From assembly GCF_001746415.1 (NCBI RefSeq), contig NZ_MEHJ01000001.1:2935001-2999000 (forward strand): DNA of 64,000 nt. Direction: 5' to 3'. This stretch comes from Streptomyces agglomeratus (lineage in GTDB: Bacteria; Actinomycetota; Actinomycetes; Streptomycetales; Streptomycetaceae). Under the pieces are notes generated by a model that saw only the letters and a list, made by a program, of their open reading frames with translations, was not told the origin of the DNA and searched no databases. A program made the translations under genes and the position numbers. Shown here piece by piece: positions 51,383 through 59,122 of the stretch. How positions within the stretch are numbered: the stretch's first letter is position 1; the number at the start of each line of letters is the position of its first letter.

Positions 51383-53731
51383 CTAGTTCTTCCCCTGCTT
51401 GGGGGTTTCGGCCTTCTTGAAGCCGATGTCCTGATAGCGCGGGGCTGCGAAACCGAAGGCACCGGCGTTGACGATCTCCGGCTTGACGGCCACCAGCTCC
51501 GGACGCTGGAAGAGCGGGATGGACCCGGCCGCCGCCCAGATCCGGGCGTCGGCCCGTCTCACCAGGTCGCGGGCGGCCTTCTCGTCCAGTTCCGTCATGG
51601 CCTGGTCGAAGAGCTGGTCGATGTGGTCGGTGCCGACGCGCGTGTAGTTCTGCTCCACCACGAGCGACCCGTCGGCGGCCGGCTCCGGCTTGGCGAAGAT
51701 CGGGCGGGCGTCGGTGGCCGGGTAGGCGGTGGCGGGCCAGGAGTAGAGGGCGAGGTCGTAGTCGCCGGAGGCGATGTGGTCCTTGAAGTAGCTGTCGTCG
51801 GGGACCTTGACCATCTCCGTGCGGACCCCGACGCGCTCCAGCATCCCCGAGATCTTCTCCCCGACCGTACGCAGCGACTCCGAGCCGGGGCCCGCCGGAA
51901 GTACGAATCGCAGGGTCAGAGCCTTGCCGTCCTTGCCGAGAGGCCCGCGCGCGGCGCCGGGCGCGGCTGGGGCGGCGGTTCCGAGCGGCGCGTAGGCGCC
52001 GGCGACCCCGCCCTTCTTCTTGCCGTCGGCGCTGTCCTTGGCGCGGGCGCCCGCCTCGCCGTTCTTCGAGGTGATGAAACGTGCCTGCATGCGCAGCGCC
52101 CGGCCCTGGAGGGCCGCGGCGGGCGCCGGGGCCAGGACGTACGTACCGGATTCCGCGGCGGAGGAGCCGCCGGGCTTGGAGTCGCTGCCGGCCGCGCTGT
52201 CCGCGGCGCTGCCGCCGTCGCTCTCGTCACCGACGATGTACATGCCCTCGTCGGCCCGGCTTTGCTTGCTCTTCTCCTTCTTTTCCGCCGCGCTGCCCGC
52301 CTTCGCCGCGTCCTGCTTGGGTGCCGTCGCCGCGCCGCCCGGCGTCCAGCCCGCGTCCGCGAGCAGCGCCTGGGCCGCCTGCGTGTCCTGGTCGCCCAGT
52401 GCGCCGCTGCTGTCGGCGTACGCCTCCTGGCCGGCCAGCGCGAGGTGGCTGCCGAGCGGATCGGCGGGCAGGCCGAGGGGCTTCAGTACGGCCTCGGCGA
52501 GCTCGCGGCGGTCGATGGCCCGGGCGACGGCGCGGCGCACCCGGTCGTCGGTGAGGGGGCCGGACGTGCCGTTCAGCGCGAGCTGCGTGTAAGCGGGTTC
52601 TAGGGATTTGCGGACGACGAAGCCGCGCAGTGCGCTCTGCTCGTCGGCGTACTCGCGGATCGCCTCGCGCGACTTCTTACGGGCCTCCTGCTCGGCCGCG
52701 GCCAGTTCCTCGGACGAGCCGTGGGCGAGTGCCCAGGATCTGAGCGCGGAGGCCGGCGTGACCGTGGCGCCCGGGCCGTGGTTCAGCTGCTGGCCCTTCG
52801 CGCCCTTGTCCCGGGCGGCCAGGGCGACGCGGTCGGCGGTGCCGCGGCCGATGTCCGCGATGTCGAGCTCACCGGCGGCGAGGGCGGCGGCGCGCTTGTC
52901 GCGCGTCACGGTGCGCAGGACGAGCGTGTCGAGCTTGGAGGGCTGCCCCCACCAGCGGGGGTTGCGCTCCAGCGTGGCCTTGCCGCCGGCGCGGTCCAGC
53001 TCCTTGAGCGCGAAGGGGCCCGCCGTCGCGTTGAGCTTGCCGCGGGCCCCGTCGTTGAAGGCATTGGGGCTGCCCATGACGCTCTTCGGGTAGAGCGGCG
53101 TGAAGAGCGAGCGCCAGTCCGCGTAGGGCTTGGCGAAGGTGACGCGGACCTCCAGGTCGCTGGCGCCGCGCTCGATCTTCTGGATGCGCTCGTAGCCGGC
53201 GTTGCGGGCGGTCCAGTACGCCGTGTCCCGGCCGTTGAGGGCGCGCCACTGCGCCACGAAGTCGGGGGCCCCGATCTCCCGGCCGTCGCTCCACACGGCC
53301 TGCTGGTTCAGCTTGTAGAGCACGACCTGCTTGGGCTCGCGCTCGACGATCTCGGCGGACTCCAGGTAGTCGGCGTTGCGCTGCGGGCGGCCGCGCGCGT
53401 CGAGCGTGAACAGCGACGGGAGCACGGCGCCCGCGATCCGTCTCGTGGCGGCGTCCGCGTCGGCCTGGAAGGCGTTGAGAGTGGCGGGCGTCGTGTCGAC
53501 GGCCCAGCGCACGGTGCCGCCGTCGGCGACCTGCTCGCGCCCGGCCGGGGCGATGTCCTGGGGGGCCGTCACCCCCTGCGTGTCGTCGTCGCCCGACGAG
53601 CAGCCCGCCAGGGCGGGCAGCCCAAGCACACCGGCGGTGACGAGCGCGAGACAGCGGGCCGCTCGCGCTCGCTGAGGCGTGCGGTGGTTCACCGGGGCTG
53701 CCTCCCCGCGTGGGACGCCGACGTGGGACAT
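51383..53731 (-). CDS. SBP_bac_5 lipoprotein, LpqW-like
   Basis: A 782-aa lipoprotein. The signal peptide ends LALVTAGVLGLPALAGC (Cys44). The mature part is a family 5 binding protein: GGTVRWAVDTTPATLNAF, QQAVWSDGREIGAPDFVAQW, TYWT-like YWTARNAGYERI and DDRVRRAVARAIDRRELAE. It has no permease genes beside it. It sits next to typA, as mycobacterial lpqW does (Rv1165-Rv1166 as I recall); LpqW regulates phosphatidylinositol mannoside synthesis rather than transport. About 140 residues of Ala/Lys/Ser/Gly-rich sequence (about 470-620) interrupt the fold and make it longer than usual. The ATG at 53731 has GGAGGT upstream; a GTG 13 codons later is possible. Confidence 0.88.
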   Translation of the reverse strand: MSHVGVPRGEAAPVNHRTPQRARAARCLALVTAGVLGLPALAGCSSGDDDTQGVTAPQDIAPAGREQVADGGTVRWAVDTTPATLNAFQADADAATRRIAGAVLPSLFTLDARGRPQRNADYLESAEIVEREPKQVVLYKLNQQAVWSDGREIGAPDFVAQWRALNGRDTAYWTARNAGYERIQKIERGASDLEVRVTFAKPYADWRSLFTPLYPKSVMGSPNAFNDGARGKLNATAGPFALKELDRAGGKATLERNPRWWGQPSKLDTLVLRTVTRDKRAAALAAGELDIADIGRGTADRVALAARDKGAKGQQLNHGPGATVTPASALRSWALAHGSSEELAAAEQEARKKSREAIREYADEQSALRGFVVRKSLEPAYTQLALNGTSGPLTDDRVRRAVARAIDRRELAEAVLKPLGLPADPLGSHLALAGQEAYADSSGALGDQDTQAAQALLADAGWTPGGAATAPKQDAAKAGSAAEKKEKSKQSRADEGMYIVGDESDGGSAADSAAGSDSKPGGSSAAESGTYVLAPAPAAALQGRALRMQARFITSKNGEAGARAKDSADGKKKGGVAGAYAPLGTAAPAAPGAARGPLGKDGKALTLRFVLPAGPGSESLRTVGEKISGMLERVGVRTEMVKVPDDSYFKDHIASGDYDLALYSWPATAYPATDARPIFAKPEPAADGSLVVEQNYTRVGTDHIDQLFDQAMTELDEKAARDLVRRADARIWAAAGSIPLFQRPELVAVKPEIVNAGAFGFAAPRYQDIGFKKAETPKQGKN

Positions 53732-54035
53732 GGCTGGTACCTCCAGGGCCGGCCCGGCCCATCCCCTGTCGAAATGGGCCCGGTTTTTCACTTATGGCGG
53801 CATATGATGGTGATCACATCTATTACCCCCCAACTGAAAAGGACCCCGCGCGTGAGCCGTCGGCGACACGGCGGCAAACCTCCCGAACCCCACCCGTGCG
53901 GCCCAACAGAAGGGGGCGCACGAGGGGCCGCGCGCCGAGAATCGCTGCACATCCCTTCACAAGTGGGGACGTGACGCGCGACACTCGCAGGCGCATGAGC
54001 GTTACCACGCGCCACCGTGGAAATGAGGGCACCAC
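53732..54035. promoter_or_regulatory. divergent promoter region of LpqW-like gene and 54036 gene
   Basis: About 300 bases. The part at 53785-53835 is AT-rich, with a TGATCA palindrome, and probably holds the minus-strand promoter. No small gene is convincing, although long open frames cross it in several frames. Confidence 0.4.
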
Positions 54036-54329
54036 ATGTCCCTGCAAGACGAGCTGGCAGCGGTTCAGCGCTGCCTCGACAGCCTGGTCCAGTCGGTGGA
54101 ACGGCTGGAGCAGCAGGTCGGCGGCGGCAGCCTGGAGATCAGGCGGGTGCGCACCGACGCCGGCCACCTCCGCGAGAGCCTGGCCCTGCTGAGCGAGGCC
54201 GCTCCCACCCTGCGCCGGCCCGAGAAGCGCCCCGACCTGGTGGCCATCTCGGACGACCCGTACAACAGCGCGCTGTGGACCGACTCGGACGACGAGGGCC
54301 TCGGCGCACGGGACCGGCACGCGCCCTAG
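54036..54329 (+). CDS. small coiled-coil protein, unknown function
   Basis: A 97-aa soluble protein. Residues 1-55 are predicted to be a coiled coil (LQDELAAVQRCLDSLVQSVERLEQQVG, then TDAGHLRESLALLSEAA). The C-terminal part is acidic (DDPYNSALWTDSDDEGL). I recognise it as a Streptomyces conserved hypothetical, always near the sdh genes. GAGGG lies upstream of the ATG at 54036, after a gap of about seven bases. It is 62 bases before sdhC on the same strand and is probably the first gene of that operon. Confidence 0.82.
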   Translation: MSLQDELAAVQRCLDSLVQSVERLEQQVGGGSLEIRRVRTDAGHLRESLALLSEAAPTLRRPEKRPDLVAISDDPYNSALWTDSDDEGLGARDRHAP

Positions 54330-54391
54330 CGGGTACGCACGGCCTCCCGGCACCCGCCCTGTCCCGACTGCCGCTCCATACGGAGTCCCCG

Positions 54392-55219
54392 TTGGCCACT
54401 GGCACAGAACCCCAGCCCCGCACGGGCGACCACGGCGTCCACGACGCCTCACGCGCCGCGATCACCGCCCGGCATCTGCGTACGGACCGCTGGTGGCTGG
54501 CCCCCGCGGGGACCGCCGCCGGGCTGCTCGCCTTCATCGTCTACTCGACCTGGCGGGCCTTCGCGAACGCCGACTACTACGCGGCGCCCTACGTCTCGCC
54601 GTTCTACTCGCCGTGCCTGGCGGAGAACTGCGTACCGATGAAGGGCGGACCCAACTGGGAGATCTTCGGAAGCTGGTGGGGGCTGTCCCCCGCCCTGCTC
54701 ATCCTGATCTTCCCGCTCGGCTTCCGGCTGACCTGCTACTACTACCGCAAGGCCTACTACCGGAGTTTCTGGGCCTCGCCCCCGGCCTGCGCGGTCGCCG
54801 AAGCGCACAAGACGTACACCGGCGAGACGCGCTTCCCGCTGATCCTCCAGAACATCCACCGGTACTTCTTCTACGCCGCCGTCCCCGTCGCCGGCATCCT
54901 CACGTACGACACCGTGCTCGCCTTCCGCGACGAGACGTACGCGTGGGGCCACATGGGTCTGGGCACGATCGTCTTCCTGGTCAACATCGTGCTGATCTGG
55001 GCGTACACCTTCTCCTGCCACTCCTGCCGGCACATCGTCGGCGGCCGGCTCAGGCACTTCTCCAAGCACCCGGTGCGCTACCGGCTGTGGGGCTGGGTCG
55101 GGAAGCTCAACGCCCGCCACATGCAGCTCGCCTGGGCCTCGCTGATCAGCGTCGCCCTCGCGGACTTCTACGTCTACCTGGTGGCGTCCGGCGTCTTCGA
55201 CGACCCGCGGCTGTTCTAG
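54392..55219 (+). CDS. sdhC: succinate dehydrogenase membrane anchor subunit (Sdh1 type)
   Basis: A 275-aa membrane protein with five or six helices (WLAPAGTAAGLLAFIVYSTWRAF, LSPALLILIFPLGFRLTCYYY, FFYAAVPVAGILTY, MGLGTIVFLVNIVLIWAYTF, LAWASLISVALADFYVYLV). It has several His residues for haem or quinone sites (ENIHRYFFY-like IQNIHRYFF, CHSCRHIVGG). It anchors the flavoprotein and Fe-S subunits encoded next and passes electrons to menaquinone. It matches the single large anchor of the actinobacterial Sdh1 enzymes (M. tuberculosis Rv0249c as I recall). The TTG at 54392 is set by GGAG seven bases upstream. Confidence 0.88.
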   Translation: MATGTEPQPRTGDHGVHDASRAAITARHLRTDRWWLAPAGTAAGLLAFIVYSTWRAFANADYYAAPYVSPFYSPCLAENCVPMKGGPNWEIFGSWWGLSPALLILIFPLGFRLTCYYYRKAYYRSFWASPPACAVAEAHKTYTGETRFPLILQNIHRYFFYAAVPVAGILTYDTVLAFRDETYAWGHMGLGTIVFLVNIVLIWAYTFSCHSCRHIVGGRLRHFSKHPVRYRLWGWVGKLNARHMQLAWASLISVALADFYVYLVASGVFDDPRLF

Positions 55220-55241
55220 ACGACTGAATGAAGGGTGTTTG

Positions 55242-57191
55242 ATGACGCAGCTCGAACAGCAGGCGTGGGACGTCGTCGTGGTCGGCGCGGGCGGCGCCGG
55301 ACTGCGCGCCGCCATCGAGGCGCGGGAGCAGGGCGCCCGTACGGCCGTCATCTGCAAGTCGCTCTTCGGCAAGGCCCACACGGTGATGGCCGAGGGCGGC
55401 ATCGCCGCGTCCATGGGCAACGTGAACTCCGGCGACAACTGGCAGGTCCACTTCCGCGACACCATGCGCGGCGGCAAGTTCCTCAACCAGTGGCGGATGG
55501 CGGAGCTGCACGCGCGCGAGGCACCCGACCGGGTGTGGGAGCTGGAGACCTGGGGCGCGCTGTTCGACCGTACGCCGGACGGGAGGATCTCGCAGCGCAA
55601 CTTCGGCGGGCACGAGTACCCGCGTCTGGCGCACGTCGGTGACCGGACCGGCCTGGAGCTGATCCGCACGCTCCAGCAGAAGATCGTCGCGCTCCAGCAG
55701 GAGGACTTCCGCGAGTTCGGCGACTACGAGGCCCGGTTGAAGGTCTTCCAGGAGTGCACGGTCACCCGCGTCCTGAAGGACGCCGAGGACCGGGTCGCCG
55801 GGACCTTCTGCTACGAGCGCGAGTCCGGCCGCTTCTTCGTCCTGGAGGCGCCGGCAGTCGTCCTCGCCACCGGCGGCATCGGCAAGTCCTTCAAGGTGAC
55901 GTCGAACTCGTGGGAGTACACGGGCGACGGCCACGCGCTGGCGCTCCTCGCGGGCGCGCCGCTGCTCAACATGGAGTTCGTGCAGTTCCACCCGACCGGC
56001 ATGGTCTGGCCGCCGTCAGTGAAGGGCATCCTCGTCACCGAGTCGGTGCGCGGCGACGGCGGTGTGCTGCGCAACTCCGACGGCAAGCGGTTCATGTTCG
56101 ACTACATCCCGGACGTCTTCATGGAGAAGTACGCGCAGTCCGAGGAGGAGGGCGACCGCTGGTACGAGGACCCGGACAACAACCGGCGTCCCCCCGAGCT
56201 GCTCCCCCGCGACGAGGTCGCGCGCGCCATCAACTCCGAGGTCAAGGCCGGGCGCGGCTCCCCGCACGGCGGCGTCTTCCTCGACGTGTCGACGCGGATG
56301 CCGGCCGAGACCATCCGGCGCCGGCTGCCCTCGATGTACCACCAGTTCAAGGAGCTGGCGGACGTCGACATCACCGCCGAGGCGATGGAGGTCGGCCCGA
56401 CCTGCCACTACGTGATGGGCGGCATCGCCGTCGACTCCGACACCGCCGCCACCCGGGGCGTCCCCGGCCTGTACGCGGCGGGCGAGGTGGCCGGCGGCAT
56501 GCACGGGTCCAACCGGCTCGGCGGCAACTCGCTCTCCGACCTGCTGGTCTTCGGGCGCCGGGCCGGGCTGCACGCGGCGCAGTACGCCATCGGGTTGGGC
56601 GAGCCGGCCGCGCGTCCCCGGCCGGACTCCGCCCAGGTGGACGCGGCGGCGGCCGAGGCGCTGCGCCCCTTCAGCGCGGAGGGCCCGGGGCCGGGGGAGG
56701 CGGGCGGCGGCCCGCCCGAGAACCCGTACACGCTCCACCAGGAACTCCAGCAGACGATGAACGACCTGGTCGGCATCATCAGGCGCGAGCCGGAGATGAA
56801 GCAGGCCCTGGAGAAGCTGGCCGACCTGCGGGTACGGGCATGGCGGGCCGGGGTCGAGGGCCACCGCCAGTTCAACCCGGGCTGGCACCTCGCGCTGGAC
56901 CTGCGGAACATGCTGCTGGTCAGCGAGTGCGTGGCCCGGGCGGCGCTGGAGCGTACCGAGAGCCGGGGCGGCCACACCCGCGAGGACTGCCCGGCCATGG
57001 AACGGGCCTGGCGCCGGGTCAACCTGCTCTGCCGGCTGACGGACGTGCCGGGCAGCACGGTGCCGGCCGATCCGGTGCAGGGCCGGATCTCGCTCGTACG
57101 GGAGACCACCGAGCCCATCCGCCCCGACCTGCTCGGCCTCTTCGAGAAGGAAGAGCTGGTCAAGTACCTCGCCGAAGAGGAGCTCCACTGA
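55242..57191 (+). CDS. sdhA: succinate dehydrogenase flavoprotein subunit
   Basis: A 649-aa catalytic subunit of succinate dehydrogenase (complex II), oxidising succinate to fumarate. The FAD motif is VVVVGAGGAGLRAA (residues 11-24). His46 in KAHTVMAEGG is the covalent FAD attachment site. The substrate-site segments FHPTG, RGDGGVL and YVMGGIAVD, and the second FAD segment GSNRLGGNSL, are all present. The C-terminal helical domain contains REPEMKQALEKLADLR. Length fits the Sdh1 type, larger than E. coli SdhA. The ATG at 55242 has AAGGGTG upstream. Its TGA overlaps the sdhB ATG by one base. Confidence 0.96.
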   Translation: MTQLEQQAWDVVVVGAGGAGLRAAIEAREQGARTAVICKSLFGKAHTVMAEGGIAASMGNVNSGDNWQVHFRDTMRGGKFLNQWRMAELHAREAPDRVWELETWGALFDRTPDGRISQRNFGGHEYPRLAHVGDRTGLELIRTLQQKIVALQQEDFREFGDYEARLKVFQECTVTRVLKDAEDRVAGTFCYERESGRFFVLEAPAVVLATGGIGKSFKVTSNSWEYTGDGHALALLAGAPLLNMEFVQFHPTGMVWPPSVKGILVTESVRGDGGVLRNSDGKRFMFDYIPDVFMEKYAQSEEEGDRWYEDPDNNRRPPELLPRDEVARAINSEVKAGRGSPHGGVFLDVSTRMPAETIRRRLPSMYHQFKELADVDITAEAMEVGPTCHYVMGGIAVDSDTAATRGVPGLYAAGEVAGGMHGSNRLGGNSLSDLLVFGRRAGLHAAQYAIGLGEPAARPRPDSAQVDAAAAEALRPFSAEGPGPGEAGGGPPENPYTLHQELQQTMNDLVGIIRREPEMKQALEKLADLRVRAWRAGVEGHRQFNPGWHLALDLRNMLLVSECVARAALERTESRGGHTREDCPAMERAWRRVNLLCRLTDVPGSTVPADPVQGRISLVRETTEPIRPDLLGLFEKEELVKYLAEEELH

Positions 57192-57961
57192 TGAGCAGCT
57201 ACACGGCGGCCTTCAGGGTCTGGCGCGGCGACGCGGACGGCGGCGCCCTGGAGGACTTCCGGGTCGAGGTGAACGAGGGCGAGGTCGTCCTCGACATCAT
57301 CCACCGCCTCCAGGCCACGCAGGCGTCGGATCTGGCCGTGCGGTGGAACTGCAAGGCGGGCAAGTGCGGTTCGTGCAGTGCGGAGATCAACGGGCGGCCG
57401 CGGCTGCTGTGCATGACGCGGATGTCGGTCTTCTCGCGCGAGGAGACGATCACCGTCACGCCGCTGCGGGCGTTTCCCGTCGTACGCGACCTGGTGACGG
57501 ACGTGTCGTTCAACTACGCGAAGGCGCAGGAGGTGCCGGCGTTCGTTCCGCCTCCGGGGGTCGCGGCGGGTGACTACCGGATGCAGCAGATCGACGTGGA
57601 GCGTCCGCAGGAGTTCCGCAAGTGCATCGAGTGCTTCCTGTGCCAGGACACCTGCCACGTGGTGCGCGACCACGAGGAGAACAAGGCGTCCTTCGCGGGG
57701 CCGCGCTTCCTGATGCGGATCGCCGAGCTGGACATGCATCCGCTGGACGCCGCCGCCGGGGCCGGCGTCGACCGCAAGAAGACCGCGCAGGACGAGCACG
57801 GGCTCGGCTACTGCAACATCACCAAGTGCTGCACGGAGGTCTGCCCCGAGAACATCAAGATCACCGACAACGCGCTGATCCCCCTGAAGGAGCGGGCGGC
57901 CGACCGCAAGTACGACCCGCTGGTCTGGCTGGGCGACAAGATCTTCCGGCGTACGGAATAG
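57191..57961 (+). CDS. sdhB: succinate dehydrogenase iron-sulfur subunit
   Basis: A 256-aa electron-transfer subunit. The [2Fe-2S] ligands are in NCKAGKCGSCSAEINGRPRLLC, although one follows a longer loop. The [4Fe-4S] motif is CIECFLCQDTCH. The [3Fe-4S] motif is CNITKCCTEVCP. The N-terminus is a plant-type ferredoxin domain (FRVEVNEGEVVLDIIHRLQ) and the C-terminus a bacterial ferredoxin domain, the standard layout. The ATG shares its A with the sdhA stop (TGATG), so the two are translationally coupled. The frame is open far upstream, antisense to nothing useful. Confidence 0.96.
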   Translation: MSSYTAAFRVWRGDADGGALEDFRVEVNEGEVVLDIIHRLQATQASDLAVRWNCKAGKCGSCSAEINGRPRLLCMTRMSVFSREETITVTPLRAFPVVRDLVTDVSFNYAKAQEVPAFVPPPGVAAGDYRMQQIDVERPQEFRKCIECFLCQDTCHVVRDHEENKASFAGPRFLMRIAELDMHPLDAAAGAGVDRKKTAQDEHGLGYCNITKCCTEVCPENIKITDNALIPLKERAADRKYDPLVWLGDKIFRRTE

Positions 57962-58044
57962 AGGCCCCGCACCCCTCGCTTCACCAGTCGCACGCCGCCG
58001 GAGGGCGGCGCGCGTCGACGGACGAGACGACGGGGAACGTACGC

Positions 58045-58908
58045 ATGTGGAACGGTGACGCACTCGATCTGGACGCCTACCTGGCACACGTGGGGTACGA
58101 GGGGGACCGCTCCCCCACGCTGGAGACGCTGCGCGCGCTGCACCGCGCGCACGTGCTGGGCGTGCGCTGGGAGAACCTGGACGCGGTGCTGCGCGGGGAC
58201 GTGCCGCTCGACCTCGCCACGCTGGAGAACAAACTGATACGCAGCCCGCGCGGCGGCTACTGCTTCGAACACGCCTCCCTGTACGCCGCCGCTCTGGAGC
58301 GGCTCGGCTTCACGTTCTTCGCGGTGCTGGGCCGGATCAGGATGGGCGCGCCGAAGATGCTCCCGACGACGCACGCGATGCTGATCGTGGAGATCGACGG
58401 GCGGCGGTGGCTGAGCGACATCGGTTTCGGGGCGAGCCCGCTGGAGCCGGTCGAGCTGGTGGACGGCCCCGGGGGCAGCGAGACGACGGACGGCGTGTGG
58501 GCGTACCGGCTGCGGCGCGGGGAGGTCACGCCGGGCGCGGACGGGTGGACGCTCTACCAGCCGACGGGCGGGCGGGAGGGCGAGAGCGACGACACCGGTG
58601 ACGGGTGGATGGCGCGGCACACCTTCACGCTCGACCCGCAGTACCCGGTCGACTTCCGTACGGCGAACCACTTCATCGCGACGAGCCCGCACTCGCCGTT
58701 CAGCTCCCGCCCCTTCGTCCAGCGGGTGCACCCGGACCGGCTGCACCTCCTGGACAACCGCACGATGACGACGGTGCGGCCGGGGGCGGCCGGCGGACCG
58801 GAGGTGCGGGAGCTGGAGCCGCACGAGGTACCGAAGGTCCTGTCGGACGTGTTCGGGATCGACCTGACCCCGGACGACGCGGACCTGCTGCTGACCAAGC
58901 TGGTCTGA
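58045..58908 (+). CDS. nat: arylamine N-acetyltransferase
   Basis: A 287-aa NAT enzyme transferring acetyl from acetyl-CoA to arylamines, or an acyl group in secondary metabolism. The catalytic triad is Cys73 (RGGYCFEH), His110 (TTHAML) and Asp125 (LSDIGFG), in the canonical order and spacing. The fold parts WENLDAVLRGDVPLDL and TANHFIATSPHSPFSS are typical. The ATG at 58045 has GGGGAA upstream; the frame continues to 57622 only as a shadow of sdhB. It follows sdhB by 83 bases, so it may be partly cotranscribed, but it has no obvious link with succinate dehydrogenase. Confidence 0.93.
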   Translation: MWNGDALDLDAYLAHVGYEGDRSPTLETLRALHRAHVLGVRWENLDAVLRGDVPLDLATLENKLIRSPRGGYCFEHASLYAAALERLGFTFFAVLGRIRMGAPKMLPTTHAMLIVEIDGRRWLSDIGFGASPLEPVELVDGPGGSETTDGVWAYRLRRGEVTPGADGWTLYQPTGGREGESDDTGDGWMARHTFTLDPQYPVDFRTANHFIATSPHSPFSSRPFVQRVHPDRLHLLDNRTMTTVRPGAAGGPEVRELEPHEVPKVLSDVFGIDLTPDDADLLLTKLV

Positions 58909-58960
58909 CGCGGGGGCCACGGCGCGGCCCCGGTCCGGGAAGGGGCGGGGCGGGGCTGGG

Positions 58961-59050
58961 CTGGGCGGGCTCGGGTCAGGGTCGAGCCGGGGTCGGATCG
59001 GGGCCGGATCGGGGCCGGGGTCGGGTCGGGCCGGGTCGGGGTCGGGTCGG
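58961..59050. repeat. GGGTCG-rich low-complexity repeat after nat
   Basis: Imperfect repeats of GGGTCG, GGGGCC and related units fill about 90 bases after the nat stop. GGATCGGGGCC is exactly doubled at 58995-59005 and 59006-59016. The C-rich strand could form i-motif-like structures, and the G-rich strand quadruplexes. Confidence 0.7.
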
Positions 59051-59056
59051 CGTACG

Positions 59057-59075
59057 AGCCCCGCAGGGCACCGCC
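59057..59075. repeat. dispersed 19-bp element, copy 2
   Basis: AGCCCCGCAGGGCACCGCC differs at one base from the element at 8184-8202. Here it lies 34 bases before the -10 box of the TPM-domain gene. Confidence 0.45.
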
Positions 59076-59109
59076 CGGCCCTCCGCTCGCGGGCCGCGCA
59101 GCACGGACA

Positions 59110-59115
59110 TAGCCT
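59110..59115 (+). promoter_or_regulatory. -10 box of leaderless TPM-domain gene
   Basis: TAGCCT ends seven bases before the GTG at 59123, with no ribosome site. Confidence 0.55.
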
Positions 59116-59122
59116 CACAAAC

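Noticed and set aside
54017..54391. 125-residue N-terminal extension of the sdhC frame
   Set aside because: It overlaps the 54036 gene in another frame, and a TTG with GGAG upstream at 54392 begins the conserved anchor protein.
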